DNA of 64,000 nt from Sulfurovum sp. AR (lineage in GTDB: Bacteria > Campylobacterota > Campylobacteria > Campylobacterales > Sulfurovaceae): contig NZ_AJLE01000002.1 in the NCBI RefSeq assembly GCF_000296775.1, positions 186,001 through 250,000 of the forward strand, given 5' to 3'. The translations under genes and the position numbers were made by a program. Below the pieces are notes generated by a model that ran no database searches, was not told the DNA's origin, and saw nothing but the letters and a program-made list of their open reading frames with translations. Positions within the stretch are counted from its first letter, which is position 1, and each line of letters starts with the position of its first letter. This document shows, piece by piece, positions 15,516 through 24,535 of this stretch.

Positions 15516-17308
15516 CAGAACATATACTCCTTACATTAGCATTGGTCAGCTTTTTTGGTATCTTGAGCCAGTGGCTCTCCTGGTACATTAAACAGCCATC
15601 GATCATTTTTCTGCTTCTGTTTGGTATAGTGATTGGACCGGTGGCAGGACTGTTTGATCCGGATGCAGTGTTGGGTGAACTTCTTTTCCCTTTTGTCTCT
15701 ATGGGAGTTGCTATTATACTTTTTGAAGGTGGCTTGACACTTCGTTTTCATGAGATCAAAGGTTTGACCAGACCGCTTTATATGCTTCTTACAGTTGGTT
15801 TGGTAGTCACATGGGCCATAGTGGCTCTGGCTACACATCTATTGGTAGGACTTTCATGGGAAATCTCCATACTCTTTGGTGCACTGATGACGGTAACAGG
15901 ACCAACGGTCATTAAGCCGCTGCTCAGAACGGTACGTCCTTATGCCGACCTTGCCAATATCCTTCACTGGGAAGGTGTGATCCTGGATGTAGCTGTAGCG
16001 ATCCTGATAGTCCTTGTCTATAAGACTATTACCCTGCAGCATTCTGGAACAATGATTCCACTTTCCCTGGCTTATATTGTTGCTACAGGTATGATCAGCG
16101 GTACAATAGGGGCTCTCTTGCTTGCATTTTTATTACGTCGATACCTTCTACCCCATTTTTTGCACCATGTATTTACTTTAACCCTGGTATTGATGATCTT
16201 TACACTCTCTAATGCGATCGCACATGAATCAGGATTATTAGCGGTGACGCTCATGGGTATGATGCTGGCAAATATGAAAAATGTAGATATAGAAGAGATA
16301 CTCTTTTTTAAAGAGAGCTTGAGTCTTCTACTTATCTCCGTACTTTTTATCATTCTTTCTGCACGTTTGGATCTTTCAGCGCTGATTGACATAGGCTGGT
16401 CTGCATTGGGACTGTTGGGGATCATCCTCTTTATTGCACGCCCTCTTTCTGTGATGGTATCAACACTCTTTTCTGACCTTACACTACGTGCCAGGATATT
16501 TTTGAGCTGGATCGCTCCTCGCGGTATCATCGCTGCTGCTGTTTCGGCACTTTTTGCTATACGCTTGGAGGAATTTGGATATGTGGAAGCAAAACTGCTG
16601 GTGCCACTGACATTCATGGTCATTATTGGTACGATATTGCTACAGGGGTTGAGTGCAAAACCACTGGCCAAACGCTTAAACCTGCAAGAAGCAGAGCCCT
16701 CCGGTATGCTTATCCTTGGAGCCAACAGGGTCTCTCGTGAGATCGCTAGATCACTGAAGGAACAAGGGGTTGCTGTAAAGTTGGCAGATACAGATTGGGA
16801 GAATATCAGTCATGCAAGAATGGAGGGGTTTGATACCTATTATGGACGTGTCATATCTGATCATGCAGATCGCAATATGGAACTGGCAGGCATAGGAGGT
16901 CTGTTGGCCATAAGTCCCCATGCTACACTGAATGCTTTGGCATCTGTACGGTTCAAGTCCGAGTTTGGCACTGAAAATATCTATTACCTTCAGAACGCTG
17001 AGGGTCGGAAACTTGAAAAGAGCAAAGCATCACACTCTACGATTGTAGGGCGTCAACTCTTCACGGAAGATGTGACCTTTACTAAACTATCTTCTTTGTT
17101 GCATGGTGAAGGAGAGATCAAGACAACCACCTTGTCTGAGAAGTTCGATATAGAGGCCTATAAAAAAGCACATGAGAGTAAGGTTATTCCATTATACTTG
17201 ATAGATACAGACGGGAAATTACATTTCTTTACCACAGATCATGAGCTCAAGCCAAAAGAAGGATGGAAGATCACAAGTTTGATATACAAGCATAAGGAAA
17301 AACAATGA
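15512..17308 (+). CDS. CPA1-type cation:proton antiporter with TrkA-N-like tail
   Basis: A 598-residue protein. About 12 transmembrane helices (residues 1-395) form an NhaP/CPA1 exchanger, with L-F-E-G-G-L near 70 and M-T-V-T-G-P-T-V-I-K-P-L near 128-139, a site usually bearing transport residues. The cytoplasmic tail has a Rossmann-like RCK/TrkA-N region (M-L-I-L-G-A-N-R-V-S-R-E-I-A near 402-415) that in relatives senses nucleotides. It should exchange Na+ or K+ for H+ across the inner membrane. Its start overlaps the leader ORF and its stop overlaps the next gene (ATGA at 17305). Confidence 0.9.
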   Translation: MTEHILLTLALVSFFGILSQWLSWYIKQPSIIFLLLFGIVIGPVAGLFDPDAVLGELLFPFVSMGVAIILFEGGLTLRFHEIKGLTRPLYMLLTVGLVVTWAIVALATHLLVGLSWEISILFGALMTVTGPTVIKPLLRTVRPYADLANILHWEGVILDVAVAILIVLVYKTITLQHSGTMIPLSLAYIVATGMISGTIGALLLAFLLRRYLLPHFLHHVFTLTLVLMIFTLSNAIAHESGLLAVTLMGMMLANMKNVDIEEILFFKESLSLLLISVLFIILSARLDLSALIDIGWSALGLLGIILFIARPLSVMVSTLFSDLTLRARIFLSWIAPRGIIAAAVSALFAIRLEEFGYVEAKLLVPLTFMVIIGTILLQGLSAKPLAKRLNLQEAEPSGMLILGANRVSREIARSLKEQGVAVKLADTDWENISHARMEGFDTYYGRVISDHADRNMELAGIGGLLAISPHATLNALASVRFKSEFGTENIYYLQNAEGRKLEKSKASHSTIVGRQLFTEDVTFTKLSSLLHGEGEIKTTTLSEKFDIEAYKKAHESKVIPLYLIDTDGKLHFFTTDHELKPKEGWKITSLIYKHKEKQ

Positions 17309-18369
17309 AAAACGAGATAGCCAATAAATTTCAGCAAGGTTTTGTTCTGCTCCTGCTCTTTATAGCTCTGACGGGATTCATCGGGATGATCCATGAATTT
17401 TTGATCGCACTGATCCTGGCTGCGATCTTTTCGGGACTGCTTTATCCTTTTTACCGTAAACTTTTTGACTATTTCAAAAAAAGATCTGCTCTGGCAGCGA
17501 GTACTACACTGATCGTCACTGCGTTGACTTTTGGTTTGCCGCTGGCCACTTTTACAGGTATGGTAACAGGTGAAGCCATAGAGATCACTAAAAAGGCACG
17601 TCCTATAGTCAAAGAAGTTTTGGACAATAATCTCTCTTTAGGTGAACATTTACCTGAATGGTTACCTTTTAAAGAGAAACTTGAACCTTTTCATGAGACT
17701 ATTATCAAGAAAGCCTCTGAGGCAGCCAGTGCGATGGGAAGTTGGCTGGTTTCAAGTCTGTCAAGTGCTACCAAAGGTACAGTGGGATTTTTTATCGGTC
17801 TGTTCATTATGTTTTATGCTATGTTCCATTTCTTGATACATGGACCGCAACTACTCCGTACACTCTCTTCTTTGCTGCCTCTTTCGGAAGAGGATCGGAC
17901 TGAAGTGATGAGCCGCGGCTTGATGGTGACCAGGGCATCTCTGAAAGGCATCATCATTGTAGGGTTCGTTGAGGGTGTATTGGTCGGTCTGGGCTTATGG
18001 ATGGCCGGTATCGAAGGTTCAGCATTTTGGGGGAGTATTGTTTTTCTTCTAGCTGCTATTCCAGGATTAGGGGCATCCTTGATCTGGTTGCCGGCAGCAC
18101 TCTATTTACTATTTACAGGCAGTACCGGATGGGGTATAGCTCTCGTGGTTTGGGGTGTATTGGTAGTAGGAATGGTGGATAATATCTTGCGTCCATGGAT
18201 CGTTGGGAATGATGCAAAATTGCCTGACCTGGTCATACTCATATCGATCTTTGGAGGTATACTCTCCTTTGGTCCTCTGGGAATCATTATTGGTCCAGTG
18301 ATCGCAGCTCTTTTGGACACGATTTTAAACATTTACAAAAGGACGTTTCAGCATCTGTTGACTTCCTGA
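17305..18369 (+). CDS. AI-2E/PerM-family transporter
   Basis: A 354-residue AI-2E (PerM/TqsA) family membrane protein with about eight helices. Family features include the N-terminal F-V-L-L-L-L-F-I-A-L helix, a hydrophilic region at 100-150 and the conserved C-terminal part I-P-G-L-G-A-S-L-I-W-L-P and D-N-I-L-R-P. Members export AI-2 or act as Na+(Li+)/H+ antiporters; the second is attractive here because the gene overlaps the antiporter by 4 bases, but the sequence does not decide it. Confidence 0.88.
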   Translation: MKNEIANKFQQGFVLLLLFIALTGFIGMIHEFLIALILAAIFSGLLYPFYRKLFDYFKKRSALAASTTLIVTALTFGLPLATFTGMVTGEAIEITKKARPIVKEVLDNNLSLGEHLPEWLPFKEKLEPFHETIIKKASEAASAMGSWLVSSLSSATKGTVGFFIGLFIMFYAMFHFLIHGPQLLRTLSSLLPLSEEDRTEVMSRGLMVTRASLKGIIIVGFVEGVLVGLGLWMAGIEGSAFWGSIVFLLAAIPGLGASLIWLPAALYLLFTGSTGWGIALVVWGVLVVGMVDNILRPWIVGNDAKLPDLVILISIFGGILSFGPLGIIIGPVIAALLDTILNIYKRTFQHLLTS

Positions 18370-18407
18370 ACTAAGGCATAGAAAATAATGTATAAGGCTG
18401 ACTGAAC

Positions 18408-19391
18408 ATGATAAAGCAGATTTTTTTACAGATAGTATTGATGCTATTGCTGCCACTTCTACTTTTTGCAGACAGTCAACAGATAAAAAAGGATAGTAAT
18501 ATGCAAAAAGATAATAAAACTGTCTCCTTGGTCCTTGGCAGCGGAGGAGCCAGAGGATATGCACATATTGGTGTCATAGAAACGCTTGAAAAGAAAGGAT
18601 ATACGATCAAATCTATTTCGGGATCTTCTATGGGTGCACTGATAGGAGGACTTTATGCGGCAGGAAAACTGGATGCATATAAAAAGTGGGTACTCTCTCT
18701 TGATTTTATAGACACGCTTAAGCTGATTGACATCTCACTAGCTCATGGAGGTATAGTTAATATCGACTCTGTGTATCAAAAAATAGAACAGATGATAGGT
18801 GATATTACCATAGAAGATCTGCCTATCACCTATATGGCGGTGGCATCAGATATCAAAAATCGTAAAAAAGTATGCTTCAGGGAAGGAAAGCTTATTGATG
18901 CTATAAGAGCTTCTATCGCCATACCTACCGTGTTTACACCAGTCATTGAAAATGATATGATCCTTGTAGATGGAGGTGTATTGGAGCCCTTACCCATAGC
19001 CTCCGTCTTATCCGATGATACGGATATTATTATTGCAGTGAACCTGAATGCGAATATACAAAATACCTATCATATAGAGAGACTAGAAAAAGAGAAAAAA
19101 GCAGAAAATAGATTGTATAAAAAGACTCTAGAGCTAGTAGATAAAGCCAAGGAGGCCATAGGTAAGGATAGCTCTAAAGAAAAGCCTCCGATAGATATTT
19201 TGTATATACTGAACAAAAGTCTAGATGCCACACAAAGTCTCATAATAGAGAATACCCTCAAGGAATATGAACCTGATCTAATGATAGAGATACCTAGAGA
19301 TGCTTGTGAAGCTTATGAGTTTGACAAAGCCTATGAGATGATAGAGATAGGTATAAGAGCTACACAAAAAAGTTTAGAAACTGTAAAATAA
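18408..19391 (+). CDS. Exported patatin-like phospholipase
   Basis: A 327-residue patatin-family lipid acyl hydrolase. A hydrophobic signal peptide covers residues 1-21. The oxyanion motif G-S-G-G-A-R-G is at 44-50, the nucleophile elbow G-S-S-M-G at 72-76 (Ser74), and the dyad Asp in V-D-G-G near 188. It has the full Ser-Asp dyad, so an active periplasmic or envelope (lyso)phospholipase or thioesterase is likely. The C-terminal 90 residues are charged and helical. It lies 38 bases after the AI-2E gene and is probably co-transcribed. Confidence 0.88.
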   Translation: MIKQIFLQIVLMLLLPLLLFADSQQIKKDSNMQKDNKTVSLVLGSGGARGYAHIGVIETLEKKGYTIKSISGSSMGALIGGLYAAGKLDAYKKWVLSLDFIDTLKLIDISLAHGGIVNIDSVYQKIEQMIGDITIEDLPITYMAVASDIKNRKKVCFREGKLIDAIRASIAIPTVFTPVIENDMILVDGGVLEPLPIASVLSDDTDIIIAVNLNANIQNTYHIERLEKEKKAENRLYKKTLELVDKAKEAIGKDSSKEKPPIDILYILNKSLDATQSLIIENTLKEYEPDLMIEIPRDACEAYEFDKAYEMIEIGIRATQKSLETVK

Positions 19392-19437
19392 TTAGGTTAT
19401 GAGTAGATTATTCTACCCCTTTACGGATGTCTAGTAT

Positions 19438-19950
19438 TTAGTCTTTGAGTAGATGTCCTGCATTTTTCATGAAATAGGTAGTAGTCAAAGGTTTGAAGAA
19501 TTCAAATGCCTTTTGTGCATCTATGATCTTGTCCTTTTCTCCCAGAAAGACTTCTATGGTAGTACCTCTATCAAGGACTTTCTGTATCTTTTCATTCTCC
19601 CAAGTGTAGCTAAGCAGTGCTTCAAGCTCTTTTTTGGTTCCAACATTCAAATAGTCTGAAAGATTGAAGTTTGAAGGATAAGCAGCATTTTCCAGGAACT
19701 GTTTCACGTACGCTTCCTGCCCAGCTTCAAAGTAACGCAGCTGTGTACGTATAAAACTTGGTTTTTCTGTTTGAAAAAAAGCCGGTGAGAGAAGTATCAG
19801 CCTGTCTATACGCTCTGTAGAGTTATATACATACTCAAATGCCTGTTGTGCCCCATAGGAAAAACCGGCAACACCATATTTGCTTGGTGTCATATAGGGA
19901 ATGAAGAGTTCCTTTTCATTTTGAAGCGAAAATCCATTAAAGTATTTCAT
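19438..19950 (-). CDS. bioV: Pimeloyl-ACP methyl ester esterase BioV
   Basis: A short (170-residue) alpha/beta hydrolase. The nucleophile elbow is G-F-S-Y-G (Ser31), the Asp is near 140 (L-G-E-K-D) and the His near 166 (N-A-G-H-L-L). The N-terminal G-F-S-L-Q-N-E-K-E-L-F and the segment S-T-E-R-I-D-R-L-I-L-L-S-P-A-F-F match BioV of Helicobacter/Campylobacter relatives, which releases pimeloyl-ACP from its methyl ester in biotin synthesis. BioV is restricted to this lineage as far as I know. It lies 16 bases downstream of the FtsH-like gene. Confidence 0.85.
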   Translation of the reverse strand: MKYFNGFSLQNEKELFIPYMTPSKYGVAGFSYGAQQAFEYVYNSTERIDRLILLSPAFFQTEKPSFIRTQLRYFEAGQEAYVKQFLENAAYPSNFNLSDYLNVGTKKELEALLSYTWENEKIQKVLDRGTTIEVFLGEKDKIIDAQKAFEFFKPLTTTYFMKNAGHLLKD

Positions 19951-19966
19951 TAGAAGGCACTCCTCT

Positions 19967-21643
19967 CTAAAAGATCTTACGTAAGATCACACGGCACTCT
20001 TCAGGCGTGATATTTTCATGTGCCAAGAGGAAAGCAGTGACTTCACTCAGTGCTTGATCCAGGGTAGTTAAAAGTTTTGTGATCTCTGAAACAGAGTCAC
20101 GTAGAAGTTCCTCTTCCTGCTGTGTGGTTACGATGAAGTTGTCACTCATCACATACTCATACACCACTTTTCTAACGATCTCTTTTGCCTGAGCAATGTC
20201 AGTACTTGCATTGGTGAATTGTTCATTATAGTGTATCTTTGTAGCGATGCTGCCTGCAAGATAGACTTTAATACGTGAAAGCAGCTGGCTTTTGGAGAGT
20301 ATCTCATGTTCCTGGTTGAGAAGCCTTGTGTTGACGATACCGATTTTTTCATATTCCACATCCAGCCAGGTAGCGATAACAGCTTTTGCGGCCTGATAAA
20401 CGGCTTGAATCTCTCTCTCCTCTTCGGTAAAAGAGAGTATTTTTCGTTTTCCCAGTAAAACTTTCTCTTTGACTGCTTCAAAATCTGAAGTTTCTACGAC
20501 ACTACGCCCTTCTCTCATCGCATAGATAGCGGCTTCGTTGGTCAGTGTATCCAATGCTGCAGAGTTGAAACCGACGGTCATACGTGCCACAAGATCGATG
20601 TCTACATTGTTTGGTTTGTGTGCAAGATAGAGCTCAAGTGTTTTGGCCCTGTCTTCCAGGTCTGGCAGTGAAATATGTATACGTCTATCAAAACGCCCTG
20701 CTCTTAGCAGTGCTTCATCGAGCATCTCTATTTTATTGGTCGCACCGATGACGATGACACCTGAACTCTCTTCAAAACCATCCATTTCCGTGAGCAGTTG
20801 ATTAAGTGTGGCTTCTCTCTCATCATTTCTGAATTCACCGCGGCTTTTACCTACAGCATCGATCTCATCGATAAAAACAATACTCGGTGCCATCTGTTTG
20901 GCTTTTTTAAAGAGTTCAGAAACCCTTTTTGCACCCATGCCTACATAGATATGGACAAAAGAAGCCCCACTTTGGTAAAAGAAAGGTACATTGGCTTCAC
21001 CCGCGACGGCTTTGGAGATAAGTGTTTTACCTACACCGGGAGGACCTACAAGGAGCACACCTTTGGGTAGACGAATGTCCAAGTCACGATATTTCTGCGG
21101 TGCTTTGAGAAAATCAATGATTTCTTCAAGCTCCTCTTTCACATCTTTTATCCCTGCGACATCTGCAAAAGTGATAGTGGATGTCAATGCCTGTACTGGA
21201 GCATTGACAGGTGTATCATCGTCTTTAGAGGCTGCACGTATATGTTTGAGTTGTTGCAGTCTGTTCTGCTGCATTAATCTATATAAAAAACCAAATGCCG
21301 CGATAATGATAAGAAAGGAAAGAAGATCATAGATGTCACTATTGTCCTGACGTACTTCAACAGGGTATTTGGTGAAAAAAGCTGTTTTGTTCACTGCATC
21401 TTTGTAGATCTTATAGGTGTCTGTATCAGTCTTTAGTCGTATGAGATCACCATCTATAATGACTTTTTGTATTTTGTTTTCAGTGTAGAGAGCATTGGCC
21501 TGATCGTGGGTAATGAGTGTATCTGTATCCCTAAGAATAGCAAATGAAAGTAAGAACACCAACAGTACAAGCAGTCCTACAATCACTTTTACATTCGAGG
21601 GATTCAGCATTGATGGATCAAACTTTGGCTTTATTGCCTTCAT
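19967..21643 (-). CDS. FtsH-like membrane AAA+ ATPase lacking the zinc protease motif
   Basis: A 558-residue protein with FtsH architecture: two transmembrane helices (about 20-37, 106-122) flanking a periplasmic domain, then an AAA+ module with Walker A G-P-P-G-V-G-K-T (200-207), pore loop F-V-H-I-Y-V-G, Walker B I-V-F-I-D-E-I-D (255-262) and arginine fingers R-A-G-R-F-D-R-R. The C-terminal domain aligns with the FtsH peptidase, but H-E-x-G-H is replaced by Y-Q-A-A-K (416-420), so zinc cannot be bound in the usual way and proteolysis is unlikely. It may be an unfoldase or a partner for the true FtsH. The start overlaps the ancestral 3' end of mtaB. Confidence 0.9.
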   Translation of the reverse strand: MKAIKPKFDPSMLNPSNVKVIVGLLVLLVFLLSFAILRDTDTLITHDQANALYTENKIQKVIIDGDLIRLKTDTDTYKIYKDAVNKTAFFTKYPVEVRQDNSDIYDLLSFLIIIAAFGFLYRLMQQNRLQQLKHIRAASKDDDTPVNAPVQALTSTITFADVAGIKDVKEELEEIIDFLKAPQKYRDLDIRLPKGVLLVGPPGVGKTLISKAVAGEANVPFFYQSGASFVHIYVGMGAKRVSELFKKAKQMAPSIVFIDEIDAVGKSRGEFRNDEREATLNQLLTEMDGFEESSGVIVIGATNKIEMLDEALLRAGRFDRRIHISLPDLEDRAKTLELYLAHKPNNVDIDLVARMTVGFNSAALDTLTNEAAIYAMREGRSVVETSDFEAVKEKVLLGKRKILSFTEEEREIQAVYQAAKAVIATWLDVEYEKIGIVNTRLLNQEHEILSKSQLLSRIKVYLAGSIATKIHYNEQFTNASTDIAQAKEIVRKVVYEYVMSDNFIVTTQQEEELLRDSVSEITKLLTTLDQALSEVTAFLLAHENITPEECRVILRKIF

Positions 21644-21752
21644 TGCTTACCTCCACATCATTTAGCAGGACCCAGTTTGAAGTGAGGTCTTCATCACTTG
21701 TTACAGATACTTTATTAAAATATTGGTCAAAGCCTTGATAGACACCATCTTA
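21618..21752 (-). pseudogene. Stranded 3' end of mtaB beyond an in-frame TAA
   Basis: After the TAA at 21752-21750 the same frame stays open for 43 more codons (D-G-V-Y-Q-G-F-D-Q-Y-F-N-K-V and on to W-V-L-L-N-D-V-E-V) and ends at TGA 21620-21618, inside the start of the FtsH-like gene. This reads like the normal C-terminal tail of Campylobacterota MtaB. Restoring one codon gives a protein of about 417 residues, the size expected for the family. Confidence 0.75.
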
Positions 21753-22871
21753 ACCACTCTCTAGGAGTACTTCAAGGTTTTGTGTATGCTCCCGTCTGAA
21801 CGCAAAGTTCTTTGCTTTTATGATAGCTGTAAGTTCACGATGACGCTCTTTGGCTATGTTGCCCCTTACTTCTGGTTTCATGGTTGCTGAAGGGGTATTG
21901 TCCCGCTTTGAATAGGAGAAAGCATGTACATGGGTCAAAGGTAATTCTTTCACTCTGGAGATCGCCTCAGACCACTCTTTTTCATCTTCACCTGGATGTC
22001 CTACGATGTAGTCCGTCCCCAATGCATAGCCCTGGTCGGCAATTTTTCTGAAAAGTGCCAGATCGCTCTTAAACTCATTTCTTCTGTTCATCAGTTTGAG
22101 CATTTTATCGCTGGTATGCTGCAGGGCAATGTGCATATGTTTTGCCATCCAAGGTTCATTGAGAAGCTCCAAGAATTCATCGTCGATCTGTATAGGCTCC
22201 ATACTTCCTATACGTATACGTCGAACACCACGGATCATACTCATCTTTTTAAGCAGTTTGGCCATGGAGGTGTTGTGATCCTGTCCGTAACTTCCTACAT
22301 TGGTTCCTGTAAGGATAAATTCTCCAAATCCATTGGCTGCAAGTTTGTTGATCTGCTCTAAAATAGTCTCTTCTTTATGGGAGCGTGCATCACCACGTAC
22401 TGCAGGTATGATACAGTAGGAACATCTAAAGTCACACCCCTCCTGGATCTTGATAAAAGCACGGCTTTTACCTACAAACTCTTCAACAATAGTCGAATCA
22501 ATATGCTCAAGATCACCGATCTGATAAAATGGGTTTTCATTTTTAAGTATAGCGTTGATGTTCTCTTTTTCAGAATGACCTATGACACCAAATACTTTTT
22601 TGTCTTCAAAGAGTGATTCACCTTTTGAGTGTGATCCACAGCCTGCTAGAATCACTTTTGCATCCGGATTTTTACGCTGCATAGAGGAGATATAGTTACG
22701 GACAGAAGAGTCTGCACCATTGGTCACGGTACAGGAGTTCACAACGATGATATCAGAGCTCAGCTCATTATCTGTCAGTTCATAATCTTTCAGTTTTGAC
22801 ATCATGACCTGTGTATCAAACTGGTTCGTACGACATCCAAAGGTTTTAAAATAGACTTTTTTCATCATCAA
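21750..22871 (-). CDS. mtaB: tRNA t6A37 methylthiotransferase MtaB, truncated by TAA
   Basis: A radical-SAM methylthiotransferase that converts t6A to ms2t6A at position 37 of tRNAs. Visible: N-terminal UPF0004 domain with cluster Cys in F-G-C-R-T-N-Q, V-N-S-C-T-V-T and A-G-C-G; radical SAM C-x3-C-x2-C as G-C-D-F-R-C-S-Y-C; then R-I-G-S-M-E-P. The ORF stops at 373 residues, about 45 short of the family, because of a TAA within an otherwise intact frame (see 21618-21752). The radical SAM core is complete, so activity may survive, but the RNA-binding TRAM-like end would be missing. Overlaps mscS by 4 bases. Confidence 0.85.
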   Translation of the reverse strand: MMMKKVYFKTFGCRTNQFDTQVMMSKLKDYELTDNELSSDIIVVNSCTVTNGADSSVRNYISSMQRKNPDAKVILAGCGSHSKGESLFEDKKVFGVIGHSEKENINAILKNENPFYQIGDLEHIDSTIVEEFVGKSRAFIKIQEGCDFRCSYCIIPAVRGDARSHKEETILEQINKLAANGFGEFILTGTNVGSYGQDHNTSMAKLLKKMSMIRGVRRIRIGSMEPIQIDDEFLELLNEPWMAKHMHIALQHTSDKMLKLMNRRNEFKSDLALFRKIADQGYALGTDYIVGHPGEDEKEWSEAISRVKELPLTHVHAFSYSKRDNTPSATMKPEVRGNIAKERHRELTAIIKAKNFAFRREHTQNLEVLLESG

Positions 22872-24535
22872 AGTCCTTGAGGAGGATTGATCGTATCTAA
22901 TCCTATTTCCGGTTTAGGTACATTTTTATCCACATAAATAGATTGTGTAGGGAATGCAAGTTGTATCTTCTCTTCTTCTTGAATACGTGCGATGATCTCA
23001 ATGGAAATAGTACTTCTCAGAGTCATCGTCGCATAAGAGTTTGTCAGATACCATGCAGATATTTTTAAACCGTAAGGTTCAATATGTGTAAAGATACGAG
23101 GCTCAACATTGGTGTTTCTCATACCATATTTACTTCTTAGTTTGTTCAGTTGTTTTCTTGTGATCTCTGTATACCCTTTTGAGTATTTTTTGGTGATCTC
23201 TTTAGCGATCTGTGTAGCTTTATTTGCATCAGAATCAAAAGTAATGACAAAGTCTATCCCATCCCATACTGTTTTGAGTCCAGAGTGAGAGTAATTTGCG
23301 ATCATATCAGTAAATATGAAGTTGTTTGGAATGAAGATCATACGTCCTGCTCTTCGGTTGGTCATGTAAGAAGTGAGGTTGACATCCTCATGCATGGTCA
23401 TACGGAGCATGGAGATATCTACGATATCCCCTACATACTCTACACCTTCACGTACAAATCGAACCCTGTCACCTACATGGATAGCACCGCCAAGTACGAT
23501 GGTCGCCCACCCCATAAGGGACATAAACCAGTCTTTCATCGCAATAGCAATACCCGCTGAGGCAAAACCAAGGATCGTGACCAGATAACTCACGTTCTCT
23601 ATATAGGCAAGGAGTAAGGTTAAGATCAAAATACTCACAAAAGAGATGTTGAGTGCTTTGTTGATGGCATAAAAGCGTTCATCTTCTGACATATATTTTT
23701 TAACGAAATGTTTAATGAAGAAGAGAATGAAAAGAAAGAACAGGATGATCCCACCGATCGTCATCGTTCTTTGTATCTCTCTTTGAATATCATTTTTGAG
23801 CTTGAGCTCGATCTCATCGATTTTTTTACTGTACACATTCTTGGTGGTTTTAAATATTTCCAGGACAGGAATAAATGTTTTAATTTGATCTATCGTGTCC
23901 TGCTGCTCATTGATGAACTCTATGTTCAGAGGGTCCAACTTTAAAAGTTTTTTAAGAAGAAGCTGTTTCTCTTTAAACTTTTCAACGATATGATAGAGAG
24001 ATTCATAGCGGTTGTTGTACTCTTCCATATCGGATTGGAGTTTTTCTCTATACGATACTGCAGAGATAAGAGCAAAAGGACTATCTACTTTAGGTACAGC
24101 AGTGATCTCAGGCGGGGTAAGAAACTTTTTAAATGGGTCTTTTTCATACTCTTCTAGCAGTTGAAGTTTGCCAAGAAGTGTGATCTTGGTGTCTTGAGCA
24201 TTTTGATACTCTTCTTTTTGAGCTTGTGTTTTTCGTTTGATTTTTTCCAAGCGTGCAATGTTTTCATCCAGTACAATCTGTTGTTTTTCAAGTTCTTTGT
24301 AGGTATGGTAATTACTATAGATCTTTGACCAGATATTGTTATCACTCAGTTCTTTTTGCAGTGTTTCTTTTTGCACAAGAAGCTGATCTATTCTCTGTAC
24401 ATCCAAAGGCAGTTTTTCTGTTTTATTGGCCTCTATGATCGTTTCTGTAGTAGTATTTTGCTCTAAGGCAGGTTCAGCAAAGGCTGGAACAGAAGATAAA
24501 AGAGAAAAAGCTATAAGAATGTTTTTAAAACTCAT
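22868..24535 (-). CDS. MscS-family mechanosensitive channel with large periplasmic domain
   Basis: A 555-residue exported membrane protein. A signal peptide (1-20, ends P-A-F-A) precedes a coiled-coil-rich periplasmic region (about 45-250). Helices follow at about 260-280, 295-315 and 320-345. The pore region G-F-A-S-A-G-I-A-I-A-M-K-D-W and the beta domain I-H-V-G-D-R-V are classical MscS. It would open under membrane tension to release solutes on osmotic downshock. It overlaps aroB and mtaB by 4 bases each, in the operon conserved in Helicobacter. Confidence 0.9.
   Translation of the reverse strand: MSFKNILIAFSLLSSVPAFAEPALEQNTTTETIIEANKTEKLPLDVQRIDQLLVQKETLQKELSDNNIWSKIYSNYHTYKELEKQQIVLDENIARLEKIKRKTQAQKEEYQNAQDTKITLLGKLQLLEEYEKDPFKKFLTPPEITAVPKVDSPFALISAVSYREKLQSDMEEYNNRYESLYHIVEKFKEKQLLLKKLLKLDPLNIEFINEQQDTIDQIKTFIPVLEIFKTTKNVYSKKIDEIELKLKNDIQREIQRTMTIGGIILFFLFILFFIKHFVKKYMSEDERFYAINKALNISFVSILILTLLLAYIENVSYLVTILGFASAGIAIAMKDWFMSLMGWATIVLGGAIHVGDRVRFVREGVEYVGDIVDISMLRMTMHEDVNLTSYMTNRRAGRMIFIPNNFIFTDMIANYSHSGLKTVWDGIDFVITFDSDANKATQIAKEITKKYSKGYTEITRKQLNKLRSKYGMRNTNVEPRIFTHIEPYGLKISAWYLTNSYATMTLRSTISIEIIARIQEEEKIQLAFPTQSIYVDKNVPKPEIGLDTINPPQGL

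Noticed and set aside
16072-16725. 217-codon open frame antisense to the antiporter
   Set aside because: Same reasoning: a shadow of a conserved gene with hydrophobic-helix complement composition.
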